Shown here piece after piece: positions 12,007 to 24,490 of a stretch of 64,000 nt of DNA. The notes beneath the pieces were generated by a model that saw nothing but the letters and a program-made list of their open reading frames with translations, searched no databases and was not told the DNA's origin. Source of the DNA: Microbotryum silenes-acaulis (Eukaryota > Basidiomycota > Microbotryomycetes > Microbotryales > Microbotryaceae); contig QPFY01000001.1 in the NCBI GenBank assembly GCA_003665825.1, positions 1,357,001-1,421,000 of the forward strand. The letters are read 5' to 3'. Within the stretch, counting starts at the first letter, position 1; each line of letters starts with the position of its first letter. Both the position numbers and the translations under genes were made by a program.

Positions 12007-14980
12007 ATGACCAAGGGAACGAGCGTTGCACCGCCGAGAGCGCGATGGCGGCTGTGGTTGCGCTTGCGGTCGGTGCTGCTGCTCGTGGGGATGCTCGTGG
12101 TGACGACATCGTGGTGGCCCGTGGCACACGCCCGCTTCCCCGGCGTCGAGCAACGCTTTGTCGAGGAAAAGCTCATCAACACGGGCTCCTTGGGCCTTCC
12201 CGACGATGGTCAGTCTCTTGCTGTTGCTGGCTCTCTGCAGCTGTTGCAGCGTCCATGTCGGCTGTGTCCGCTCGGGCTCTCGTCCATGCCAGATGGGGGC
12301 CGATGACTTGATCGCAGCAACAGACGAACAGCCTGCCAGCGGGCAGATGCACTGTCTACAGCGTATACCGAGCAAGCGCTCACCTTGCCTTCCGCCGGTG
12401 ACTTCTTTCTGCTCCACGCCACAGGGCTTGTCGCCGCTTTCGGGGATTTCAACGGCGACCAACTGCTGGACCTGTTCCACCTTTCCGCCAACCAGCGAAC
12501 CGTTTCGGTCTACACCTGGAGCCGAGCTCAGTACAGATGGCAGGAGCAGGTACAGGCGAGGATTCGTACCGCCTCGGACTTCATCATCACCAACATCGTC
12601 CCCGGTGACTTCGACTACGACGGTCGGCTTGACCTCTTGCTCATGGGTGGTAGTAAACCTGGAGGGTGGTGGGGCCACGACGAGTTGGCCATCAAGGTCT
12701 TCCTGCAGCAACGCAATGGCACATTTGGTGCGTTCGACCGTGCCAGTTCAACCGAACAGACTTTGTTTCTCGAACCTGACCTGGTGCAAACGCACACGGC
12801 CCGTCCTTTGCCGATCCTCACTCTCCAGTCGAAGGACCTCCAATTCCGACCTCCGGCCTCCCACAGCCCACAATCTTCGATGCGACAGGCAGCATGAGAG
12901 CCGATCTACTCGGCGTTTCCACAAACTCAAAGACTATGCTCAAGCTCTGGAAGAACGTATGGACAGAGACGGATCGAACCAACCTCTTTGACCTGTGAGC
13001 TTATCGCCACGGTCGAGAAACTCAAAGAGCAGGGGACCACGCTCTGCTCTGCTAGCTCCATTCTGGCTCATCATAATAAACTACGTCTCTGCGCAGAGTC
13101 GATCCACCATTCAAAGGTCAAGATTTCAATTGCAGGCTACCCGAACCGCACTTCAATGCTTTTGTGGACCTCGACGGCGATTGTCTCGCCGATCTCTTCT
13201 TGACCTGCCAGCCCGATGAAGACGTACCCAACCGATTGACCTATCAGATCTGGCTCAACGACAAACAAGGAAGTTATCGGCTCGCCAGGGAGGGGAATCT
13301 TCCCTACGGAACCAAAAGCGTCGGGTTCGCAGACATGGATCGTGATGGAACCATCGATATGGTCATCACCTCGTGTTCGATTCGAGGCGAATGCACCCTG
13401 TCCGTCGCCTACAACGAACAGATGCCGCTGTGTGGCGCCGAAACGACAGGATTGGCGGCGTGCCGCGAGCCTGATGCGCTTTGTGTTGCCGATCCAAAGT
13501 TCAACTTCGACTTGTCAACCGCGTCGAACCCCTCCTTCACTTCGATACCCATCTCAACCTTGCTTCCAGGCGCTACCTTGATCACGCAATCAACGTCGTT
13601 TCGTGGTTCGCATCCCACGCCTCCCTCAATCGGGGATTACAATATCGATGGCTACCCCGATCTATTGCTATTGACGACTCAAGCGGGCGGAGGGAGGAAT
13701 GTCAAGTTGTTGCAATCTCGGCCGTGCGACAAGGCCAGCTGCACGCCTGGAGAAGTGAAGGCGCGGAGGAGGGCCTTTGCCGAGGTCACAGCTGGTGCTG
13801 AGGTGTTGACAAAAATAAGGGATGCAGAAAGTGCCCATTGGATTGACATAGACGACGATGTGAGCCCACCTAGCGAGCCCATAATTTCACTGGATCACGC
13901 AGCGCTGCTCGGTTACTGACATATCGGACGTCCGTTTCCAGGGATCGCTCGACATCATGGTCCAGAGGAGCAGCTCGTCGGTCGCCACACGCAAAGTTAA
14001 CTTCATCAAGAACAACTTCTTCCATGACGCGTTCTTCATGAAAGCACTGAGTCAGTCCTTCGGCACTCTTCCAAGTCAACACTCAGCTGACACGAGAAAA
14101 TGTGCGTGGTGGCGCAAATACTGTACCGCAGCCTTGAATGGCGCATGTCGAGCATGGTGTGAGCCTGCCGGCGAGCCACGATACCGGGTGAGTAGTCATG
14201 CAATGTGCCACATCACGGAGATTTCTGATTAAAGAGCTCTCTGCAGCCGTATGGGGCGAGCTACTCTGGGGCATCGTACAAGTTTTCTGTGATGGATCCG
14301 ACCGGCGCTCGGCGATCGACTCAAGGTGCGTGCACGGGCCATTATAGCCATGTCTCTCTCGCCTCGTGCGCCGCCCTCTAACGGGACTGGTTTGCGGGTG
14401 GCGTGTGTTGCGCGCTGACCCCGTCTTTCAAATTTCGGGACCGCTGCAGTCGCCCAATTGCCGCGTTCGACCTATTTGTCATTGGGTACGCCGTATTCGT
14501 ACTTTGGGCTCGGACGCACGAACAACTACGTCGAGAATCTCTTTATTGGCGTGACTCGCCATCAAGACCAACATTTCATCAATATCGAGGGCTTGATCCC
14601 CAACTCGCAGATCGTCATCGTACCTTCGCAGCCTGATTGGGCCAGCGATCCGAGTTCGTGGACGCGAGAGCTGTTTCTCCATCCCGGCGACTGGATTCCA
14701 TGGGTCACCCTCGTGTTGGGCGCGGCAACACTGCTCTTGGGGGCGATCGTCGTGTCGTTGCATTTCAACGAGAAGGTGGGCACAGCTCTCCGAGTCCTGC
14801 AAGCGCTCCCCGACGCCGGAGTGCGCACGCTGATCGCGCTTTGTTCCCTTCGTTCGCTCGTGTCGGTTCGCGGTTCTCCTCCCCGTGCCCCTTTCCTGCG
14901 ATAATCGGTGAAATTCACAGCGCGAGGACGAAATGGAGCGAAGAACAAGATTGTTGTCGCTGAATTACAGGTCTTTGTAG
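12007..14980 (+). CDS. TIP/ITFG1-like FG-GAP membrane protein (T-cell immunomodulatory protein homolog)
   Basis: Type I membrane protein with a lumenal/extracellular FG-GAP propeller, related to animal ITFG1/TIP (linkin). An N-terminal signal anchor is visible (SVLLLVGMLVVTTSWW). FG-GAP units with Asp-rich loops follow: AFGDFNGDQLLDLFHLS, PGDFDYDGRLDLLLMG, FVDLDGDCLADLFLTC, FADMDRDGTIDMVITS and IGDYNIDGYPDLLLLT. The family-specific C-terminal block is present: SYFGLGRTNNYVENLFIGV, INIEGLIPNSQIVIVPSQ, then the transmembrane segment WVTLVLGAATLLLGAIVVSL. An intron at 14776-14920 joins HFNEK to REDEMERRTRLL, giving a short basic cytosolic tail ending at TAG 14978-14980. Several internal introns (after 12208, near 13000, 13130, 13890, 14190, 14320) are inferred. 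Start ATG 12007; the earlier in-frame GTG is rejected. Confidence 0.85.
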
Positions 14981-15490
14981 GTAGTAGATAAATGTTACAC
15001 GTGGTTTGGTTTGCAACATGTGGAACATCAAAGGCCTGTGAAGAGGAGCTTTGGGGAGGGGGAGCTCTCCTGGGCGCGCTCAGGCCATTCTCCTTCGCGC
15101 CCGTGCGAGCGACGGACAACGGACCGTTCCTTTGCTCTGTCGATTTTCGCTGTGGCGGCTGCGAACAACCTGGGACGTTTGCCTACGGACGCGTTCGCAC
15201 CACCGTGGGTTGATGCTTGCTCAAGGTGCTGCACACAATCATCCCTCAGCTCTCTCTTCCCGTCACCATTCGCTGCACGTCCTTGCGATTCAACCATAGT
15301 CGCCCCTGGACCTCTCCCCCACACGAGGACCATTTGACCACACGCGCTTGCGTTCACGCTCGACGTCCCGGTCGCTTTGGCATTCGGTCCGCCCAGGTTC
15401 CCCGCCCAGCAATCCCGCAAAACCACAGGAAGGGCCGCACTGTTCTCTAACAAAGTCTTTGAACAACCACCGACGACCGAGGTCACCGGA
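14981..15490. other. intergenic region, no gene seen
   Basis: About 500 bp between two plus-strand genes. It should hold the terminator of the TIP-like gene and the promoter and leader of the Ser-rich protein. A pyrimidine-rich part (15230-15330) fits a fungal promoter or leader. The long minus-strand frame here has no family resemblance. Confidence 0.4.
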
Positions 15491-18400
15491 ATGAATCCCT
15501 ACAGACGTAAACCTTCGCTCCCCACCCCCGGGGACAGCCGAACCGCAAGCTCGGTGTCGGCTGGTGGTCGCGCGCGATCCCTCACGGCGCCGTCATCCAA
15601 GTTCGCGCTCGGCGATGATTGCCTCCCGTCAATTTCGGACTTTCGAGCGAGCCAGATCTTCGTAAGTCTGAGTATAAGTCAGGCGTTTCGATCTCTATGT
15701 GAGCAACGACGAGGCGAGCGGCAGCGATAAAATGGCAAAGGCTCCTGCCTCGTTCGAACTCGTAATTTCGCGAGCACACGTGACGAGCCTAGCTCCGCTT
15801 CGGCTTCAGACGACGACGGCCTGCCGGGGTCCCAATCGTCGGCTACCCGTCAGCCCAGGCTTTATAACCTGAAAAACGCAGTCCCTTCTACCACGCATCT
15901 GACACATTTTGAATTTTGATCCCATTCATTTTCTCCCCTATTCTTACCTTCTATTCGAGCAGCCCGGTTTTTCATCAACGTTTCCGTTCAAGGTTTCGGT
16001 CGATGCCGACGTCGAAGGCTCGGAACCAGCGCGTCCCACTACATCGATTGGCCCAAAAGGCACCTTTCAGCATCGACTCGGGTGAGTAGCCTGAATGTTC
16101 AGAGTAGAAGTGCTTTCCATGGCTTGAGAAGGCTCGGGTGGCTATGGAAGGCAGCGTTCGACGACACGAGCTGATCCACTGGCTTGACCCGCACTATTGC
16201 GCAGTACCCGACATCCCAATGGTCACTTGAGATCCTGCTCCGACTCGCCGGCGACTTCGCCGGACTTTCGAACAAGTCAAGAACGAGGCTCACATTTTGC
16301 ATGGCGAGGGCCAGCATCCCCGGATGACTCAGGTCGCACGCAAAAACCTTCGGCTCGCGCTCCCACTGTGATGGATCGAGCACGTTACGAAACAGCCCAG
16401 AGTTTCACTCCTGGCCCAGCCTCGGTACAGACCTCGTCGTTCAGATCTAGAACGTTCGCGCATGACAGAACTGGCGATTGCATCAACCAGCTTTCTCAGC
16501 ACGATACAGCAGAGCCCACCTCGAGGTCGTTTGGGCAGGAACCGACGGATGCCACGGCCCTACCGCCCTCGACGGTTCCCAATTTCCTGGGCGACACAAG
16601 CCTCGAGGCCGCTTTCGCCGACACCTCTTGGTCGTTTGACATGGGCGCCTTGGATATCGGAACCTTCTTGGCAGGTCCTAGTGCACTTAAGGAGGACGGG
16701 GATCCACAAAATGGCGAAGAAGAGTCGGTGCCTGTGGGGTCGAGCTACCACGAGAAAGCCGGTGTGCGGGCCAGCAAGCTCGCTCCTGGACAGGGTCTCG
16801 ATCTGGATGCCCCTTCATCTAAGCACGGGAGCCTCGATCTGGACCGACCTTCATCTAAGCACGGGAGCCTCGATCTGGACCGACCTTCATCTAAGCACGG
16901 GAAATGGTCCCGCCCTGATTCGCAGTCCGTAGCTCCGATCCTTGACATCAGCGCTTATCGGCGTGCGGGGCTCGACGAGCCTGTTCCGAGCAGTGTGCAA
17001 GAGATGGAGCATCTCGCCGTCTCCCTACGCCCGACCAGCCAGCATCATCCGGACGAGACGCTCAGCATCACCACCAACTCAACCTCGACGGCGGCGAACA
17101 CTATCGCCGACGGGGCTTTTGATCAAATTGATGTAACTATTGACGACATTATCCTGATTCAAAACTCGCTCGTTCGCGCAGCAAGCCTACGACTGCGAAC
17201 CGAAACGGTCGACCCCGACCTTTTCCCCGCGAGCGGAGCGTTGGACGCGGCTGCAAATGAATTCGTGTACAGCGCAAGCTCCGAGGGTCCTTTCAACCCG
17301 GCATGGGATGAGCTCTCTCGACCCGCACCGGCTCACCACGACATGCTCGATGTTGTGGCTGAGGCGGTACCCCATTCACTGAATGCAGCCCAATCAGCCT
17401 TGCAAACTCAGCCCCAGTTAGGGATTGTGGTGCCGCCCACCGCGTCCCGGAGCATCTTCGTCGAGCATGAAATCAGCTCGAGGCCTTGTGAGTCAAATAG
17501 GTTTTTCCGTCGGAAATTCGATTTACTGATACCGCGTCGAAACCCCGTCGCTCGTAGCCAACCAACTGAAAAAGCAGCCCAGTGGCGCGATCGTGCGTTC
17601 GCCAGAGTCCAAGCATCGAAATCTTTCGGTCGCTGTTCCCCCGCGTATCCTCAAGTACCAAATCGACCATGAAGGCGATGATCCAAACTCTGACGATGAC
17701 GAACCGCTCGCTCACCGGGTCAACCCGCAGGGTGCCAGGGCAACTGGCGGGCCGGATGGCGAGGTGACCGGCGTGATTGCATCGGGGCCGAATGTTGAAG
17801 TTAAATCGTCGAGAGACTCCCTCCTCATCCGAGACGTCCGAGATCGGGCAACACTTGCCACGTTGGCGCTCAAACAAGGTCAAGAAGGCCGACAGGGATA
17901 CAAGTCGGTTCGCAAGACCTTCATCTCGGGCCCGACGCTTATGCCCGACCCAATCAGCATGACGGTCGTCCCGATTCGAAACCCCGACGCTGCTCTCACT
18001 CAGTCGTTTGGATCAGCGAAACAATCCTACCAGCCGTTGCGCAGCTCGTCGCAGCCCCGCAAGATCAAGGAGCTTGGCACGCGATTCAAGTCGATTCTGA
18101 AAAAGAAATCGCGCGATTGTGTCGCCCTGCTCAACGGAGATGAGGTCACACCATTCCAAGAGCATGAGCAAGATAGTCACGATGCCCTGGACTATCGTAC
18201 CGATGGCGACGATGACACGACAGTGACCCTGGTTGAGGCCGAGGCTCTCGCCGACGGGCACAACCAGCGCGGTACCCAACCCCGTGGATCTTTCTACGCG
18301 CTCAAACCGGCATCCCGAAGCAGCCGTTCTCTTGTCAATCTGGTCGGCAAGCTTCGGAGTCGATCAAAGTCGGAAGGGTTCGTGCGATCCTTCGAAGGTC

Positions 18401-19557
18401 CGACACACCTTGCGACGATCCCTGGATCACCCTACTGCGCAGTCGAACCTGTTGAGCCAGGGACGCCGCAAGGACACGAGGCCGCGCCAGAGCCACACGG
18501 ACGAGCGCCAATCTCGTACGACATCAACTCGCGCCGCCCTCAACGATACTACCGGTCTGAACCCCACGCGTCTGCGACAATGCCAGTTCCGGCAGATAAC
18601 GAGCCGTCCCACGCCAGGTCCTTGAGCGAGGTCTCCTCTTCCTACGGCGAAGACAGTTCTATTTCGAGCAACCAGGGTAAAGCACCTCCGTATACCCATC
18701 TGCACGACGACACCGATGCTCTTTACGGTGCGGCTGTCGAAGCTCCAGCGCCAGCCAGAGGGGAGTCGAAGAGGGTCGCCTCCATGGCTGATGGAGCTTC
18801 TCCTCTAGGCGACTGGGCCGATGCGGACTACATGCTCGGCATTCTCGAAAATGACGCTGGCGGCTCGCCGATGACATCGCGCTGTGACGCTTCGTCGGAA
18901 CATCCCGATTCGATAGTAACTTCGATGCACGCACGCTCATCCAACTCTAGCCATGTTGACATCAAATCAAGGGACTCGGCCACCCCCGAGGCCAGTGCGC
19001 ACTCCACGAGAAGCTGCACCAGTGCGATGGCTGCCGAGGATCTCCCGTGCTTCACCGTATCCGAGGAGGTCGATACGTATGACTCGTCGTCCGAAGCGGC
19101 GGCGGTCGCCGGCGGACACCTCAACAAAGCTCCTCGATCTCCCATGACCCTCGCTGCACCCCTGACGGGTGTTAACTATCGGAACTCGGGCTACGCCGAA
19201 TCTTTCTACGATCTCTACGCGCAGCGAAGTGCCGATCACGCTACATTCACTGCAGACATCCATGGCGACCCCATCGTAGGCAAAGACGGACAGCAGAGTA
19301 ACAGTGACGACGACTCTTCGGATCCGACCAGTTCTTTGCCAGACCGTACCTCACCCATGGTCAAGAATCACAACAACTCGACGTTCTGGAAAATGGTCGG
19401 CGACCTGCGTCACTCGCGCGAGTCGATGGACTCGATCGATCATGACCAGTTCAACTTTGACTCGAGGCCTCCTTCGATGATTGGGTCGGATATGGCCGAG
19501 TCCATCATGGACGCTGATCTCGAGAATGCGCGATTGGCTTTCGACGAGGCCACGTGA
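15491..19557 (+). CDS. large Ser-rich, disordered protein of unknown function
   Basis: I do not recognise the family. Start ATG 15491 (MNPYRRKPSLPTPG). Exons: 15491-15661; 15993-16081; from 16205; and a last exon from about 17585 to TGA at 19557. Junctions 15661/15993 and 16081/16205 keep frame. The join near 17488-17585 is unresolved: the strong GTGAGT donor at 17488 does not fit the next frame cleanly. The product, about 1,150 residues, is rich in Ser, Asp and Arg with RSxS phosphosite-like motifs (SRSSRSLVNLVGKLRSRS), a short basic segment (RFKSILKKKSRD) and an acidic C-terminus (MADSIMD-like, seen as MAESIMDADLENARLAFDE). It has no transmembrane segment. A three-unit 12-residue repeat lies at 16794-16901. 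It could be a cell-cycle or polarity scaffold; that is only a guess. Confidence 0.65.
16794..16901 (+). repeat. 36-bp in-frame tandem repeat, three units
   Basis: Three head-to-tail 36-nt units encode (G/S)LDLD(A/R)PSSKHG within the Ser-rich protein. Units 2 and 3 are almost identical at the DNA level and unit 1 differs at a few positions, so the last duplication looks recent. Confidence 0.9.
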
Positions 19558-19967
19558 TACTTCCTTTCGGTCCCCCTCGCACGAGTACCAAGCTCTCCTC
19601 GACGGTCGTCAGCGCCGCGCTAAAAGGGCAGGCCCCTAAGCGCGTCCCCTTCTGTGCTGTTCCACCCTCTACTATGGACACTTTTATCTTTGACTGACTT
19701 GCTTCCTTTCCCTGACGCCCTTGACGATTGACGATCCGCCATGTTGTACTCAGTTTTATTTTTGAAAAACATACTGTCCGTGTTTCCCTCTGTATATACT
19801 TTTCGACCAGTTTCATTTCTGTCAATGTTCAAACACATTATACTTTCCTTCGTGATTGAGAATTTCTTTCGGATCGCGCTCAAAAACAAAAAAAAGTCAT
19901 ACGATTTTGCCCATCGATGTGCCAACCGCCACTTGAACCACCCTAGGCCCTTAAACAAAGACTTCGT

Positions 19968-22304
19968 TCAATTGGCGAGCCCAAGCAAGATCTTGTTGAT
20001 CAAGGCTCGGCGAATGAACTGATCCCTCGCAAGGGACCTGACCCGCTTGAGGAATTGGTCGAGGTCGATCTTGGCCACGTCCGAGTTGAGCCCGCGTCCG
20101 AGGTGATAGATCGTATCCTCCAACGCCGCGTCTTCGGTGACGAGGTCCAAAAGTCTATGCAAAAAAGGTACAGGGTTGGTCAGCGATCCTTGCCTCCGTT
20201 CCCTCTTGTCATGCTCGGAGGTATGCAGCACACGCACTGATTATAAACGATCGTACTCGAGCACACAATCTCATCCACTTCGGGCCCCTCCCCCTTGCTC
20301 TGATACTCGCCCAGCCTCTTCTCGGCCTCTTCAACGACCTTGGCGTACCTCCCTTCGACGGTCTCGCACACCGTCTTGACGACTTGCAACCTCTGCATCT
20401 CATCGACCATCGCCGGTTCACCTTTGAGGAGGTCACCGCGCAGCACGTGTTGATGTTGTAGTTCTTCGTGGGTTTGAATTTGGAGCGCGTGCAATGAGTG
20501 GGAGAGCTTGTCGAGTAATTGCTGTCGTAGGGCGAGCAGCGCCGGGTTCGTCGGTCGAGGTGGAGGTGGAGCTGCTGCGGCAGTTGTTCCCGAACTCGAA
20601 GCAGCGGTCAAAGCCACGCCTTTCATGTACGACGTCGTCCCCGTTCCCGAACCTCTTGAAGGGTCATCGCCGTCGTCGTCATCCAAAAAATTGGCGCTCG
20701 GCCTCGTACTTCTTTGACCAGTCGGAACAACTTTCGTCCCATTCACACCGTGAGATATCGGCGCTACTCTTGAAAGCGAAGGGTTGTAGACACCTTCCCC
20801 GCTCGAGCCGGGACCCGAATAATGAGGAGGGATGACTTTGTGCGAATGTCCCATAGCGGGGGAGGGGGAGGAGGACGAATACGGTGGAGAAGGGTGGGCT
20901 CCCGAAGACGAAGCAGCTACGGGTTGATTCGGCGGAGGTTGGAATGATTGGAATTGCGCGGAATACGGTGGTTGAGGTGGGGGTTGAACTGGAGCCGCGG
21001 CGACTGGGGAGGACTGGTCCAGGCTTGATGATCGAGCGTGCTGGGGGTTCTGGTTCGGGAGCGGGTAGACGGGAGGAGGCGGATGATTGGGCTGTAGATA
21101 ACAAGGCAGGGTGGCTCAGTTGGGATCATTGATCGCCATCTACCCAGGAATAAGAAAGGAAGGCACGCACAGTGGGAGACTGGTATCTGGGGTCTGTATG
21201 ATGCAGCGGCGTGATCGGTGGTTGAGGTGGCCGTGGTGCACTGAGACCTCGGGGAGAAGAGGAGCCGACGGAGGCGTAGGCGCCATGCTGTTCGGCCCCA
21301 TTCGCGACAAAGCCCGACGATCCCAGCGAGGGTGACGATCGGTGATTCCCGAACGGGGAAGCTGGTTTGATTGGCGGCGCGGGGGGTCGAGGTGGTGCCC
21401 CGGAATGGGACGGCATTACCGAGGGTGGGGGTGGTGGAGGGGGTGGAGAAGGTCGAGTTTGAGCTTTGGGTTCGGTGCTCGGCTTGGACGCCGGTCGAGC
21501 CATGACGGGGTATCTCCTCGAGAACATGGGAATGAGTTCCTCCACGACGAGAGCGACCAATGAACAGCCCTGGGAGTGACGGGTCGTGTAGGTCAGAAAC
21601 GGCACACGTTCGGACTCGAACCGACCTTCTGTGATCGCCAAAGCACGCCTCATACGCACCTCTGCTTTCCTGGCCCAGTTATCGAAATAGGCCGATTCGA
21701 CGACCTTGCCACTCGGCTCGATGTTGGGTCCCGGGCGCACGATGAGCGTGCTGGAAGGCAGCACAAAGACCATCGGCGGCTTGTTGGGAAAGTCGAGCGG
21801 GAGCCAGAAGGTGATGGGGCATTGGTACGTCGCGCCTTGGATCGGAACGGGAATCACGCCCGTGATGGACAACAAGAGTTCGACCCTCCCATCGTCGTAA
21901 GCTGTTGAAAGAGTTGGGTCAGCACGGGGTAGGCTACGCGGGACAGATTGCCCTGGTGAGGCGCGCTCCGAGTGCAAGTGGGGGGAAACAGAGAGGGGGA
22001 GAGCGCGTGTGTGACTCGTGGGGGTCACATCACACCACACCCATCAAAGCACACTCACTGAAATCGTTAAACTCGTGGTAGAGGCTGCCCCTGAAGTGAT
22101 TCAACGTCGCCAGCACCTGCAGGATGGCCGCGTCCCGATGCGGGTACTGGTACATCGCGGAGATTGATAACCAGCCGAGGGGTCAGTTCCAGGCGATCAG
22201 CAATCGGCGATCAGCAGCCAACAACGAGAGGTATTCCACGACTCGGGCAGGCGACTCACATGGCGACATGTGTGACGCAGAGTCGATGCTGCCGGCGAGC
22301 TCAT
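19968..22304 (-). CDS. VPS23: ESCRT-I subunit Vps23/TSG101-like
   Basis: Vps23 binds ubiquitinated cargo at endosomes through its UEV domain and assembles ESCRT-I through its C-terminal steadiness box. UEV: TYDDGRVELLLSITGVIPV, ATYQCPITFWLPLDFPNK and VRPGPNIEPSGKV (21.7-21.9 kb). A Pro-rich linker follows (PSPPPPPPPP), then a coiled coil (LLALRQQLLDKLSHSLHALQ..HEELQHQHVL). The steadiness box is in the last exon: DAALEDTIYHLGRGL, DLDQFLKRVRSLARDQFIRR, stop at 19968. The first exon is probably ATG 22304 (SSPAASTLRHTCRH) spliced to YPHRDAAILQVLATLNHF; the phase fits. An alternative ATG is at 22155. It lies downstream of the BTB gene on the same strand. Confidence 0.88.
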
Positions 22305-22584
22305 CGCCCCTCCACCAAACAGGTCGTGAGGCGGAGAGGGGGAAGGTGGGAGGTGGGAGGACCCGGACCAGCGACACCGGCGTGACCGTCGAAACAGAGA
22401 GAGGCTGCTGTCGACATTCTTCACTTTAGAGTACGCCGCCGAATTGAATTTTCCACGCTATAAGCCATCTTCATTACAGTACATGTTTACGCTTTCTATT
22501 TCGGGGAGAAGTACTACTTGCATTGCCAAAAAATACTACCTTGCGCCACTTCCGACGAATGCACTCCTCCGCTCGTGGAGGACC

Positions 22585-24378
22585 TCAACTCGAATCCGAG
22601 ACCTTCCAACTGCCTCGCACCTTGCGTTTCCTCAGCAAGCCAACCGCACTCGAGCTCGTCCCATTCGCACCAAACTGGAGCACCACGTTCTCCTCCCACG
22701 CCGGTGGCCTCCCCGCCGACGCCGCGAACGAACGACGCGCCGCCACAACCTTCTGACCCAACGAGAAGCGCTGCAGATCGCCACCAGGGATTTTGAACGA
22801 GGTCGACTCCAACGCCGTCTGGTACCACCAGAGAAAAGGATCACGTCAGCCAAAAGTTCCTGCATCGCATCCATCTCGCCACGCCGCCTCACTTTGAGCA
22901 CCTCGAATGGCAAACTGGCCATCAGATCCACCAGTTCATCATAACCTCCCGTCGAGGACAACCCCGCAGGCGGGAAAGCATTCAACTCGTTCGGAAGATC
23001 CAACAGGCGTCGACCGAGTTCGACCTTGAGTCGGGCACCGGCAGCACCGTACTTGAGTTGTGCAGACCCTGAACCGTTCGCGGCCCCGCCGTTCGCATTC
23101 GCATGCCCATTCAAGCGACTGGCTCCGTCGATGCCACGGGGAAACGAAGTGTTCGGATCCATCGGGGATGCGAGTCCGGTAATGGGAACTCCATTACTTG
23201 GCGCAAGCGGTGCTCTAGATTCGGACCGATCGGAGGATGATCCTACACCGGCACCAAGAGAAGACGTGTGATGGTGGTGTTGGTAGTGGTGGCCGTGGCT
23301 CGACGGGGCATCGTCCGCCTCGGAGCCCGACAGGATGCCGAGAGCGTGGTACCAGTTGGCAAAATCGTGCTTGGACTTGACGAACCGGATCGAGGTGCGG
23401 CACTGTTCTTCGGCACGCTTGAGCACCGAGTCGAGTCCGAGCCAGTACGCGACCGCGAGCACCGAGATGGCGTTTTTGGCCTCGAGATGCGCGGTGAGGA
23501 TGCTGAGGTTGTACAGCGACGCGAGCACGAGCGAGACCGACTCGGGGTCAATCTCGGGGTCGGGCGAGTTGAGGTGCAATGGCCGGTGCGGATAATTGAT
23601 TTCGAGCCTGGTTTCGGGACATAATTTTTTATGGCCAATAACAAGATTGGACGAGGATCAGTCTGCTGAAGATGACGGGAACGATGTTTGGTAGCTGCGC
23701 TGCCGGCCCACTCGGGCGGGGGTAAAAGTGAAAGTGGGGGTCGAACGGGCTAAACGCTAAATTGGCAGAGGGAGAAGTCGGACGTACTGGGAGCGTAGAA
23801 GCGGTGACTGCGAGACGATGATGGCATGCAGGTGGAAAGTCGAAGGGGAGTGGCGCATGGCCGCATAGTTGACCGTCAACTGGGTGTCGGAAAAGAGTGC
23901 ATTCGTCCAGCCTGCGATCTGTGGAGGTGGTTGCGATGCCATGGGAGGCGAGGCGGTCAGACTGCGAGGTCAGCAGCCAGCCAGACACCCCACTGCAGCC
24001 GTTCACGACGTCGTAAAATGACCGACTCACAAAGAGATGGTCGGTCAGAGGCGCATGCTGGTCGAGTGTGGTCGAAATCGGCACATGGGCATTGCTCGAA
24101 GCGTACGACGGGGCAGCGACCGTCGGAGCCGCCGTCTGCGAGTTGGAGTGCGGATGCGAATGGCTCGACGAAGCGACGGGTGAGGAAGGCCCCGCCGGTG
24201 ATGATGAAGTCGATTGTGACGGCAGCTCCGTTAGAGTGGGTGACTGGGTGCTCCCAAAGATCATGGTCACTGTCCCGCACGGTCGGTCGTCGGTCATCGA
24301 TCGACGAGAGCGTTCCGACTCTCGGCTCGATGACAGCAGCAAGAGAAGAGATAAATGCTTTGGGGCGCGCCTGAGCAT
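22585..24378 (-). CDS. BTB/POZ-domain protein
   Basis: Fungal BTB protein, probably a protein-interaction adaptor. Exons read on the minus strand: a low-complexity Ser/Pro N-terminus ending LDQHAPLTDHLF; then IAGWTNALFSDTQLTVNY and FHLHAIIVSQSPLLRSQ, the first half of a BTB fold; then, across a GTACGT intron with matching phase, LEINYPHRPLHLNSPD and LVLASLYNLSILTAHL with AYWLGLDSVLKRAEEQC, its second half. A His-rich stretch (HGHHYQHHHH) and an unknown C-terminal region follow. A GTGAGG..GCTGAC..CAG intron joins LPFEVLK to TALESTSFKIPGGD, stop at 22585. The start is uncertain: ATGs at 24378, 24297 or 24264 are possible. Confidence 0.75.
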
Positions 24379-24490
24379 AAGTCGAATTGGGCTTGGAAAA
24401 GGCTCTCGGATTGGTACTAGATCATGGGTCACTCCTTTAATCGCACAAAAATGTTGTTACATGTTTGACGTAAAAATTCAAGGTCGTAGA

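Noticed and set aside
19741..20022. 93-codon plus-strand frame MLYSVLFLKNILSVF...
   Set aside because: AT-rich convergent 3' flank; hydrophobicity reflects T-rich DNA, and it overlaps the end of VPS23.
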